Shown: positions 37,885 through 47,556 of the stretch, one piece after another
How the letters are laid out: every line of letters starts with the position of its first letter
Numbering within the stretch: position 1 is the stretch's first letter
Source: Pseudomonas massiliensis
GTDB taxonomy: Bacteria > Pseudomonadota > Gammaproteobacteria > Pseudomonadales > Pseudomonadaceae
Direction: 5' to 3'
NCBI RefSeq assembly: GCF_000826105.1
Contig: NZ_CCYK01000007.1
Location: 496,001 to 560,000 of the forward strand
Length of the DNA: 64,000 nucleotides
The notes under the pieces: model-generated
Databases searched by the model: none
What the model saw: the letters and a program-made list of their open reading frames with translations, nothing else
Told to the model about the DNA's origin: nothing
Translations under genes and position numbers: made by a program

Positions 37885-39462
37885 ATGGCCCTCGATATTC
37901 ACGCCCACCGCATCCTGATTCTCGACTTCGGTTCTCAGTACACTCAGCTGATCGCCCGCCGCGTGCGCGAGATCGGTGTCTACTGCGAGCTGCACCCCTT
38001 CGACATGGATGACGAGGCGATTCGCGCCTTTGCCCCGCAGGGCATCATCCTGGCGGGCGGCCCGGAGTCCGTGCACGAGGCCGACAGCCCCCGCGCGCCC
38101 CAGGCCGTATTCGACCTGAACGTGCCGCTGCTGGGCATCTGCTACGGCATGCAGACCATGGCCGAGCAGTTGGGCGGCCGGGTGGAAGGCTCCAGCCTGC
38201 GCGAGTTCGGCTATGCGCGGGTGGATGTGGTTGGCAGGAGCCGCCTGCTCGACGGCATCGAGGACCACATTGACGCCGACGGCGTGCTGGGCCTGGACGT
38301 CTGGATGAGCCACGGCGACAAGGTCACCGAGATTCCATCCAGCTTCCACGTGCTGGCCAGCACCCCGAGCTGCCCCATCGCCGGCATGGCCGATGACACC
38401 CGTGGTTACTATGGCGTGCAGTTCCACCCCGAAGTGACCCACACCAAGCAGGGCGGGCGCATCCTGTCCCGTTTCGTGCTGGATATCTGCGGTTGCGAAG
38501 CCCTGTGGACGCCGTCGCGCATCGCCGACGACGCCATCGAGCAGGTCCGTGCGCAGGTAGGCGACGCCAACGTGCTGCTGGGCCTGTCCGGTGGCGTGGA
38601 TTCCTCCGTGGTGGCCGCGCTCCTGCACAAAGCCATTGGCGACCAACTTACCTGCGTATTCGTGGACAACGGCCTGCTGCGCCTGCATGAAGGCGAGCAA
38701 GTGATGGCCATGTTCGCCGAGAACATGGGCGTGAAGGTGATCCGCGCCAATGCCGAGGCTCAGTTCCTGGAAAACCTCGCCGGCGAGGCGGACCCGGAAA
38801 AGAAGCGCAAGATCATCGGGCGCACCTTCATCGACGTCTTCGATGCCGAAGCCAGCAAGCTGCACAACATCCAGTTCCTCGCCCAGGGCACCATCTACCC
38901 GGATGTGATCGAATCGGCCGGCGCCAAGAGCGGCAAGGCCCATGTGATCAAGTCCCACCACAACGTAGGCGGCCTGCCGGAGGAAATGAACCTCAAGCTG
39001 GTCGAGCCGCTGCGCGAGTTGTTCAAGGACGAAGTTCGCCGCCTTGGCCTGGAACTGGGCCTGCCCTACGACATGGTCTACCGCCATCCCTTCCCGGGCC
39101 CTGGCCTGGGCGTGCGCATCCTTGGAGAAGTGAAGAAGGAGTACGCGGACCTGTTGCGCCAGGCGGACCACATCTTCATCGAGGAACTGCGCAAGGCCGA
39201 CTGGTACCACAAGGTCAGTCAGGCCTTCGTCGTGTTCCAGCCGGTGAAGTCCGTCGGCGTGGTCGGCGACGGCCGCCGTTACGCCTGGGTCGTGGCCCTT
39301 CGCGCGGTGGAAACCATCGACTTCATGACCGCGCGCTGGGCGCACCTGCCCTATGAATTGCTGGAGAAGGTCAGCGGCCGCATCATCAACGAGATCGAAG
39401 GCATCTCGAGGGTCACCTACGACGTGTCCAGCAAGCCGCCAGCGACTATCGAGTGGGAATGA
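37885..39462 (+). CDS. guaA: GMP synthase (glutamine-hydrolysing)
   Basis: Aminates XMP to GMP. The N-terminal class I glutamine amidotransferase has the nucleophile Cys in [11 protein letters not shown] and the His/Glu in [12 protein letters not shown]; the ATP pyrophosphatase P-loop SGGVDSSV and the C-terminal dimerisation domain follow. 525 residues, usual length. A terminator follows. Confidence 0.98.
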   Translation: MALDIHAHRILILDFGSQYTQLIARRVREIGVYCELHPFDMDDEAIRAFAPQGIILAGGPESVHEADSPRAPQAVFDLNVPLLGICYGMQTMAEQLGGRVEGSSLREFGYARVDVVGRSRLLDGIEDHIDADGVLGLDVWMSHGDKVTEIPSSFHVLASTPSCPIAGMADDTRGYYGVQFHPEVTHTKQGGRILSRFVLDICGCEALWTPSRIADDAIEQVRAQVGDANVLLGLSGGVDSSVVAALLHKAIGDQLTCVFVDNGLLRLHEGEQVMAMFAENMGVKVIRANAEAQFLENLAGEADPEKKRKIIGRTFIDVFDAEASKLHNIQFLAQGTIYPDVIESAGAKSGKAHVIKSHHNVGGLPEEMNLKLVEPLRELFKDEVRRLGLELGLPYDMVYRHPFPGPGLGVRILGEVKKEYADLLRQADHIFIEELRKADWYHKVSQAFVVFQPVKSVGVVGDGRRYAWVVALRAVETIDFMTARWAHLPYELLEKVSGRIINEIEGISRVTYDVSSKPPATIEWE

Positions 39463-39508
39463 TCCTACGTCCGGCATTGTCCGGCACGATCTAGCAAGAA
39501 ATGCCCTG

Positions 39509-39534
39509 AAGCCCGCGTAACTGCGGGCTTTTGC
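39509..39534 (+). terminator. guaA terminator
   Basis: AAGCCCGC (39509-39516) pairs with GCGGGCTT (39523-39530), 6-nt loop, then TT. Confidence 0.88.
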
Positions 39535-39956
39535 GTATAGCAGTTTTGCCAGGACAACCAGCACTTGGCCGAAAAGCAGAAGGCTGACAGGGCCGAGAAT
39601 AAGGGCCGCCGGCTTATCCAGGATCTATGAGGGCTTTCATTTTGCTAAAGCGCAAGCACCTACAACATAAATGATCCTTGGGAGGTGTAAACCATTTTTC
39701 TTTGGTGCGGCAGGCATGGCCATGGCGCAGTGCGGTGCGTCGTGTCAAATCAGCATCACTGCCGACAGACCGATGAGTACGTGAAAAAACAATCAGGCCT
39801 GTCTTTACCTTCATTCGCCAGAAGGGGCCGCTGGTTTGGCAAGAAAGCGCCAAACAACCTTTCCGGTGCCTTGAGTCGGCGGCTCGGTGCGTCCTGCCTG
39901 TTAGTGTGTTACCTTTCAAGTGGAAATTGATCAAGCCGTTTAGGGGTATACAAGCC
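39535..39956. other. accessory spacer, no convincing gene
   Basis: About 420 bp, AT-richer than its flanks, between the guaA terminator and a toxin-antitoxin module. Open frames exist on both strands (a 120-codon one on the minus strand, 39614-39976), but none has a good start, a ribosome-binding site or a recognisable domain. The minus strand near 39560-39600 can be read as a short hydrophobic peptide, possibly a gene remnant. It looks like debris from insertions and deletions. Confidence 0.5.
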
Positions 39957-40127
39957 ATGAACCGCAAGCTGACCACCTATGGCATATCCATAGTAGCAAG
40001 GCCAAAAATCAAAGCGACCAAGAAGCTGGACTTGAGCGGCGACCAAGGTAGGCAGATCGTTTATACGGAAACCAAGCTAGCTCTTAGAACCCACAAAAAG
40101 ACGTTTCAGAAGTTGGCTGACATGTAA
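39957..40127 (+). CDS. probable antitoxin (56 aa) of a Doc-like module
   Basis: Short basic protein beginning MNRKLTTYGISIVARPKIK and ending KKTFQKLADM. I chose the ATG at 39957; a GTG at 39906 would add 17 residues without a ribosome-binding site. Its stop overlaps the ATG of the Fic/Doc-type toxin frame (TAATG), the normal layout for an antitoxin before its toxin. The sequence does not resemble Phd strongly, so its family is unknown. With the toxin broken, it may now be an orphan. Confidence 0.6.
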   Translation: MNRKLTTYGISIVARPKIKATKKLDLSGDQGRQIVYTETKLALRTHKKTFQKLADM

Positions 40128-40525
40128 TGGAGTTGATCTTCTTTCCATTTGAACGTGTCATCGAGATAAACACGCAGATCCTGGCGACCGAGCCCGGCAT
40201 GAAAGGGGCAGTAAATATTCCGATCTTATAAGGTGCGCTGGCCCGAATCGACAATGCGATCGCCTACGAAGGCCTTGATGATGTATTTGAAATTGCCGCT
40301 AAATACACTGCCAGTATCGCACAAGGTCACGCTCTCCCCGATGCCAACAAGCGTACCGGGCTGGCAGTAGGCTTGGAATACCTTTCGCTCAATGATTATG
40401 AAATTACTCTAGATAATGATCTGCTAGCGGATGCCGTCAGGGATTTGGTTATCGGTGACATCGATCAGTATGATTTCGCCGATATCCTCTACTCCTCCTT
40501 CATTGCTTCTCAAAATCAGGCTTAG
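40127..40525 (+). pseudogene. Fic/Doc-type death-on-curing toxin with in-frame stop
   Basis: Read through as one frame of 132 codons, this gives a Doc-like protein: start MELIFFPFERVIEINTQIL, then EPGMKG, GALARIDNAIAYEGLDDVFEIAAKY, the Fic motif variant HALPDANKRTG and a normal C-terminus. Codon 35 is TAA (40229-40231), just before GALARID; frame and homology continue on both sides, so it is a single nonsense change and not a frameshift. Doc inactivates EF-Tu by phosphorylation. The motif has Leu where HPFxxAN-type motifs have Phe. It should be inactive unless the stop is read through or the base is a sequencing error. Confidence 0.8.
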
Positions 40526-41010
40526 TGCTCGGAGGGCTTTTTTAGGGGTGCCGGCCTGATAGTCCAGTCATGATAATGCGGCGGAGCCCGGCCCGCTCGG
40601 CGCGCCGGGCGTTTCATTTATTGCGCTGTCAGCTTACTGGCCGGTATGGGGCTCAAGCATGGCCAGGGTTACTGGCGCTTGCACCGGCCCGGCATGGGTA
40701 TTGAGTATATCCCCACATCCCTCTCGCTGAGGCAGCCATGCTGCTTGGCGGCAGGGCCCGACCAAGGACCGTGGCCTTGGCCAGAGCAGGCTCAAAACCT
40801 CGCTAGGAGGAAGCCTGATTTCATTGCACTCGTCGTAGACGCCCACGTGGGTATCGGCTCTGTAGAAGCCGCTTGGGCAGTATCCGGATATACCAGCACC
40901 AATGAGTCGCCCTGCCTGACCGATGCTCTTAAAATTTGCCGCTCACCCGTGTATGGTATCGGCCCCCTGATGGGCTTACCCCAGGTTTACGCCAGAGGTT
41001 CCAAACCACC
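40526..41010. other. spacer with a weak terminator, no convincing gene
   Basis: 485 bp between the broken toxin and the multicopper oxidase. GCCCGGC (40586-40592) pairs with GCCGGGC (40604-40610), followed by GTTTCATTT, a plausible terminator. The rest has open frames on both strands without recognisable domains. The multicopper oxidase promoter should lie in the last 150 bp, but no clear -35/-10 pair is visible. Confidence 0.45.
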
Positions 41011-42384
41011 ATGTCCTTCACTCGTCGCCAGATCCTTGCGGGCCTTTCCGGCCTGGCTGTGTTAGGGCTGGGAGCGGGCGGTGCCGCCCGCTATTGGCTG
41101 GGCCGTAACGAAGCGGCGACCACCCACGACTATGAGCTGATCGCGGCGCCCCTGGATGTTGAGCTGGTGCCGGGCTTCCAGACGCCCGCCTGGGCCTTCG
41201 GCGGCTCGGCGCCCGGGCAGGAATTGCGGGTTCGGCAAGGCGACTGGCTGCGGGTGCGCTTTACCAACCGCTTGCCCGTACCCACCACCATCCACTGGCA
41301 TGGCATACGCCTGCCACTGGAAATGGACGGTGTGCCCTACGTATCGCAGATGCCGGTGCTGCCAGGCGAATCCTTCATTTATCGATTCCGTGTGCCCGAT
41401 GCGGGCAGCTACTGGTATCACCCTCACGTGGCCAGCAGCGAGCAATTGGGACGGGGCCTGGTCGGGCCATTGATCATCGAGGAGCGCGAACCGACGGGCT
41501 TCGTTCACGAGCGCACCTTGAGCCTGAAGAACTGGCACGTGGACGAACAGGGCGCGTTCCTGCCCTTCAGCATTCCCCGTGAAGCGGCACGCAACGGCAC
41601 CCTGGGCCGGCTGTCGACCATCAATGGCGTGGCCAATCCCACTGTGGAGTTGCCAGCCGGCCAGATCGTCCGCCTTCGTTTGCTCAACCTGGATAACACC
41701 GCCACCTATCGGCTGAACCTCAAAGGGGCCGGCGAGGCCCGGCTGTATGCCCTGGACGGCAACCCCATCGAACCCCGCCCTTTCGGCAAGGACTACTGGC
41801 TTGGCCCGGGCATGCGAGTGTGCCTGGCCCTGCGCGTGCCGGCGGCGGGGGAGGAAATCGCCCTGCGTGATGGGCCGGTGCGCTTGGGTACGTTCCGCGC
41901 CGTGGCCGTGGACGGCCAGACCGGTGACTGGCCCGCGCCCTTGCCGCCCAACCCGGTAGCCGAGCCCGACCTGGCCAGCGCTGAAAAACTCAACTTCAAT
42001 TTCGAATGGGTCGGCAGCACCGCCGCCGCGGGCGTGGACGCCCCGCCCAGCCTCTGGCAGATCAATGGCGTTGCCTGGGACATCAATGACAAAACCTGTG
42101 CCGACCGGCCGATTGCCCGCCTGGAGCGAGGCAAGAGTTATATCTTCGAGCTGAAGAACATGACGCAGTATCAACACCCGGTCCACCTGCACGGCATGAG
42201 CTTCAAGGTAATCCGGTCCAATCGGCGCAAGATCATCCCTTACTTCACTGACACCTTCCTGCTGGGGCGCAATGAACGCGCCCAGGTCGCCCTGGTGGCC
42301 GATAATCCTGGTACCTGGATGTTCCACTGCCATGTGATCGACCACATGGAAACCGGCCTGATGGCCGCCATACAGGTGACCTGA
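41011..42384 (+). CDS. periplasmic multicopper oxidase (Tat-exported)
   Basis: A 457-residue cupredoxin-type multicopper oxidase. The N-terminus is a twin-arginine signal (SFTRRQILAGLSGLAVLGLG). All copper motifs are present: HWHG, YWYHPH, HPVHLHG and HCHVIDHMETGLM, with the type 1 Cys in the last one, so it should be an active oxidase, unlike copper-free FtsP/SufI. I use the ATG at 41011. A likely substrate is Cu(I) or another metal or phenolic compound; no metal-resistance genes adjoin. Its stop overlaps the tadA start (TGATG), as is usual for this pair in Pseudomonas. Confidence 0.92.
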   Translation: MSFTRRQILAGLSGLAVLGLGAGGAARYWLGRNEAATTHDYELIAAPLDVELVPGFQTPAWAFGGSAPGQELRVRQGDWLRVRFTNRLPVPTTIHWHGIRLPLEMDGVPYVSQMPVLPGESFIYRFRVPDAGSYWYHPHVASSEQLGRGLVGPLIIEEREPTGFVHERTLSLKNWHVDEQGAFLPFSIPREAARNGTLGRLSTINGVANPTVELPAGQIVRLRLLNLDNTATYRLNLKGAGEARLYALDGNPIEPRPFGKDYWLGPGMRVCLALRVPAAGEEIALRDGPVRLGTFRAVAVDGQTGDWPAPLPPNPVAEPDLASAEKLNFNFEWVGSTAAAGVDAPPSLWQINGVAWDINDKTCADRPIARLERGKSYIFELKNMTQYQHPVHLHGMSFKVIRSNRRKIIPYFTDTFLLGRNERAQVALVADNPGTWMFHCHVIDHMETGLMAAIQVT

Positions 42385-42869
42385 TGCGCCAGCCCCTGAT
42401 CGTGGACCGCAGTCGGGATACCCATTTCATGCAACAGGCCCTTGAGCTGGCCGAGCGGGGCGCGGCCTTGCGTGAGGTGCCCGTAGGCGCTGTGGTGGTA
42501 CACCAGGGGGAGGTGATAGGCCAGGGCTTCAATTGCCCGATCAGCACCCACGACCCTAGCGCCCACGCCGAAGTAGTGGCGATTCGAGAGGCCGCCGCCG
42601 CGCTGGGTAACTACCGGTTACCGGGCACAACTCTTTACGTGACTCTGGAGCCATGCAGTATGTGCGCGGGCTTGATCGTGCATTCGCGTATCGCTCGTAT
42701 CGTCTTCGGCGCTGCCGAGCCCAAGGCGGGCATCGTCCAAAGTCAGGGCCGATTCTTCGAGCAGTCGTTCCTCAATCACCGGCCCATGCTGGAAGGCGGC
42801 GTGCTTGCCGATGCCTGTGCTGCCTTGCTCAGCGGCTTTTTCAAAAGCAGGCGGGGCGGTTCACGCTGA
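42384..42869 (+). CDS. tadA: tRNA-specific adenosine deaminase
   Basis: Deaminates A34 to inosine in tRNA-Arg(ACG). The zinc site is His-Ala-Glu-Val (SAHAEVVAIREA, with the catalytic Glu) and PCSMCAG. 161 residues. The ATG overlaps the multicopper oxidase stop, so the genes are coupled although unrelated in function. It is convergent with the toxin-like gene 26 bp downstream. Confidence 0.95.
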   Translation: MRQPLIVDRSRDTHFMQQALELAERGAALREVPVGAVVVHQGEVIGQGFNCPISTHDPSAHAEVVAIREAAAALGNYRLPGTTLYVTLEPCSMCAGLIVHSRIARIVFGAAEPKAGIVQSQGRFFEQSFLNHRPMLEGGVLADACAALLSGFFKSRRGGSR

Positions 42870-42895
42870 GCGCGGATAGCGCCACGCCTGGTGCC

Positions 42896-45808
42896 CTAGT
42901 CGACAGGAGTCAGCCCCATCGCTTGCAGGGCCGCGATCAGCCGTTCGAGCGAGGCGTAGGCTCGCCCGCTGACCTGGGGCCATTGGTCCCGGTGAATGAC
43001 GAATCGGCCATGCGCTCGGACCACCGGCGTGCGCACGATTTCTCCAGCGCGGCTACGGTGTAGCATTTCAAGGTCCTGGCCGCGTTGCGCAATGAGGAAG
43101 CTGCCCCGGGCGGCCAGTCGAGTTTCCACGGACTTGTCCAGGTTGACACCGGGCCGGCGGTTGGGCACTCGCAGGCGCAGGTCACTCCTGACCAGAAGCG
43201 AGCGCCGGTCCGTGCGAGGCACGATGACACCCTCGTCGGGTTCGATTCCCGCCGCCACGCCGAGAGGAACATCCTCCGCGCGCAGGCTGACGACCCCCTC
43301 GAGGTCTGCCAGGCCAAGCGCCTGCAGGTAGCGGTCGGAATGGGTATTGCCAACCAGCGCCACCCATTTACCTTCAGGTGGAGCAGTGCGCATCAATTCG
43401 TGAGCGTAATAATTCATTCGCTGCTGGCGAACCGAGTTACGCAGATCGATGCTTACGCGCCCTCCATAGCTGGCGGCGCAGTCTAGGGCCTTGATGCGGA
43501 TACGGCTTTTCGCCGCAGCCTTTACCACAGCCCTGAAGGTATAGCGGCCGTCAGGATCAGTCTCGTGGCCTTCGTCGAGGTCCTTGAGGTATTGCCGCAG
43601 GCGAGGGGGGAGCTTGCCCGTGGTGGCGAGCGCATCCAGGTCGGTCTGGTTGGCATCGGTCAGCAAGTGTTCCATATAAAGTGTTTGCACACCTTCCTTG
43701 GCCATGTTCGGAAGTTGCTCCACCAAGAACTGTTTGCCAGCGATGTGTGAGTGAGCTTCGCCGATCACCAGGCCACGACTTTGCGCAAAGATCGAGCGAA
43801 CGACCTGCTTTCCTGGCATGCTCGCCGCCAGTGGTTCAAGACTAGGGTGGGGTTGCGCTACGGCTCGTTGGAAGAACTGCCAAGCGTCCTCGGTGAGCTG
43901 GTCTTGCCTCTGCTCGAAGCTGGCGAATAGCCCGGAGTCGCCTGTGCTCGGATCAACGTAGCCTCGCAGCGTGCGATTCTCCGGATCAAGGATGATCTCG
44001 CACAGGCGTTGCTCGTATTGCGCGGGCAAGTCATAGCGGCCAGGTACATAAGGGGTGATGCGAAGCCTTGGATAGCGCGCCCAGGGCCAAAGGTTTCCGA
44101 ATGGGGCGCCGCCTTGCAGCCTGACGCCTGGCGCCACTACCCAACTGCCAGCTTCGGTGCGAGCTAGGGGCAGGCAGTCGTGGAAAGCGAAGGGCTGCTC
44201 CGGATCGACGATCATCCAGGTTTGCAGCTGCGCCGAGTAACGTACACGGTAAGGCAAGCCTTCGATGCTCACGTAGTTCGCGCCTCCTGGTAGCGCATAG
44301 ATGCCCGCCGCCCTGCCTTCCGTGCCAAGGGGGTAGGCGTCGAGAATCACATTGGCTTCATAGTGCGCCAAGAGGTTGGCCTGGGGGGTAACCTCGGTTG
44401 GCTGGGCCAGCAGTGTCGTCTGGTCGGGCAGCTCGGGAAGCTCGATGGTTGTATCAGCTTCGCCGAAGCTGGCACGTTCGGGTATCACCTCGTTCTCGGG
44501 AATATTGCCTGGGTTTGCCCATGCACCCCAGAGGTACAGCCCGTTGAACAGCGTATTGATGCTAGCGACTATCGCGCCTGCCACGCCCGCTTCACGCTCG
44601 GCCCGTAGGGGCGCATTCAGCGCTTGGTCGACATTCAGGCCGATATCGGCCAGGCCTGCGCCGACCACTGCCAAGGCAACGGGCCAGTCCAGCGCTGCCA
44701 TGGGGCCAAACACTTGATTGGCGGCACCCAGGTAGCCCAGCCACATCTTCTTTCGTTGCTGCGCATTGCTGAGCAGCAGCAGTTGCGCATCGTCGAGCAT
44801 GCGCTCTCGGCTCTTGCACGCCAAGGCAGTGAAAGCATCGCCTGCCAGGCGTTGTTCTGGGTGATGAATCCAGGCATCGCCTGCCAGGCTGCCCCAGTGG
44901 TAGAACAGTTGATCGATGCTGTGATTCAGGTCGTTGTCGGAGGCCTCCAGGCGCGTCTTCAAGGGGAAATGCAGCACGAATCGAGCCCGGCCCTCTGCGT
45001 CCTTCGTGTGTTCCAGCAGCCACCAACGCAAGGCCCTGATGGACTCGAACTTATGCAGACTGCCTGCGGAGCCGGGTACCCACAAGAAATGCTCTCCCTT
45101 GGCATTTTCCACGCCCAGGAGATCACTGGACTGACACTCACCGATCTGTAGCAGGTAAACGCGGGTACCCTCCGTGTCGGCCGCGCATTCTGCCGTGAGT
45201 TGCTGCATGTCGAGCTCGGCGTGAGCGCCACCGGCCAGCACGCCAAACAGATACCCCAGGTCGGCGTCGGAAATGGCGCCGGTTTGCCGTGCCTCCAGCC
45301 CTTGGGCGATGAAGTGCGCCTTGGCCAGCAAGCGGAAGTCGGCCTGATGCTCGCGCCAGAAGGTCCGGGTGTGGTTGAGCAGTCGGGTTTTCGGATCGGT
45401 AGCCCACAACCATTCGAGCAATTGGTGCGGTAAAACGCGAACTTCGTTGCGCTCATCGAATACTGGCGCGTCAGGGCCCACTGTGTAGAAACCGCTGAGC
45501 TGGTCCAGTTGGTCCTGGGCATCCTGGTCGTTGCTGTTGAAGCGGTGCATGACCAACTGCGCCAGAGTCATCGATTCACTGGGCTTTGCGTAGTGGGCCC
45601 AACCCGTGAACGCGCGGGGGCTGCTTACCGCTTCAGCGAAGCGGTGCCAATATACGCGGTCCGGGTCCAGGCCAGGCAAACCATGCGCTTGCAGGAACTC
45701 CGCGGCCAGACGCCGGATGCTTTCGCGCAGGTCTGGACAGCTTCGCGCAAGGGTCTGCGCCAGGGCTTGGAGGTAGGGGTGGAGGGAACCAGGCGGGGTT
45801 TGTGTCAC
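42896..45808 (-). CDS. large toxin-like protein with Tiki-type C-terminal domain
   Basis: A 970-residue protein resembling Pseudomonas proteins called membrane-targeted effector domain toxins and distantly Pasteurella multocida toxin. A helical N-terminal region (1-360, dermonecrotic-toxin-like) is followed by hydrophobic helices near 368-393 and 406-430, a beta-rich linker (490-620), then a C-terminal domain (about 670-850) with GEAHSH (683-688), an acidic MEHL (712-715) and GNTHSDRY (820-827). GE-x-H plus a late GxxH is the signature of the Tiki/TraB/EreA-ChaN superfamily of metal hydrolases, to which the PMT C2 domain belongs. Start is GTG at 45808 with GGAGAC upstream. No signal peptide; delivery route unknown. 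No immunity gene adjoins. Confidence 0.7.
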   Translation of the reverse strand: MTQTPPGSLHPYLQALAQTLARSCPDLRESIRRLAAEFLQAHGLPGLDPDRVYWHRFAEAVSSPRAFTGWAHYAKPSESMTLAQLVMHRFNSNDQDAQDQLDQLSGFYTVGPDAPVFDERNEVRVLPHQLLEWLWATDPKTRLLNHTRTFWREHQADFRLLAKAHFIAQGLEARQTGAISDADLGYLFGVLAGGAHAELDMQQLTAECAADTEGTRVYLLQIGECQSSDLLGVENAKGEHFLWVPGSAGSLHKFESIRALRWWLLEHTKDAEGRARFVLHFPLKTRLEASDNDLNHSIDQLFYHWGSLAGDAWIHHPEQRLAGDAFTALACKSRERMLDDAQLLLLSNAQQRKKMWLGYLGAANQVFGPMAALDWPVALAVVGAGLADIGLNVDQALNAPLRAEREAGVAGAIVASINTLFNGLYLWGAWANPGNIPENEVIPERASFGEADTTIELPELPDQTTLLAQPTEVTPQANLLAHYEANVILDAYPLGTEGRAAGIYALPGGANYVSIEGLPYRVRYSAQLQTWMIVDPEQPFAFHDCLPLARTEAGSWVVAPGVRLQGGAPFGNLWPWARYPRLRITPYVPGRYDLPAQYEQRLCEIILDPENRTLRGYVDPSTGDSGLFASFEQRQDQLTEDAWQFFQRAVAQPHPSLEPLAASMPGKQVVRSIFAQSRGLVIGEAHSHIAGKQFLVEQLPNMAKEGVQTLYMEHLLTDANQTDLDALATTGKLPPRLRQYLKDLDEGHETDPDGRYTFRAVVKAAAKSRIRIKALDCAASYGGRVSIDLRNSVRQQRMNYYAHELMRTAPPEGKWVALVGNTHSDRYLQALGLADLEGVVSLRAEDVPLGVAAGIEPDEGVIVPRTDRRSLLVRSDLRLRVPNRRPGVNLDKSVETRLAARGSFLIAQRGQDLEMLHRSRAGEIVRTPVVRAHGRFVIHRDQWPQVSGRAYASLERLIAALQAMGLTPVD

Positions 45809-45903
45809 AGGCGTGTCTCCTCGATAGGGTTTTCGAGGATGTGCCCAGGAAGGTTCCGGCAGGCGCTACATATCTGTGCCGCGCCAGGGGTGAAGCGCCA
45901 TGG

Positions 45904-47481
<1,578 letters not shown>

Positions 47482-47556
47482 TCACGGGTGCCTCCGCCGG
47501 CGGTTTAGGCTAGAATGCACGACCCAATCTACACCCCTCCCGAGGCTCTCCCCACG

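Noticed and set aside
39614..39976. A 120-codon minus-strand frame in the accessory spacer
   Set aside because: No ribosome-binding site, no recognisable domain, and it overlaps the promoter region of the antitoxin on the other strand.
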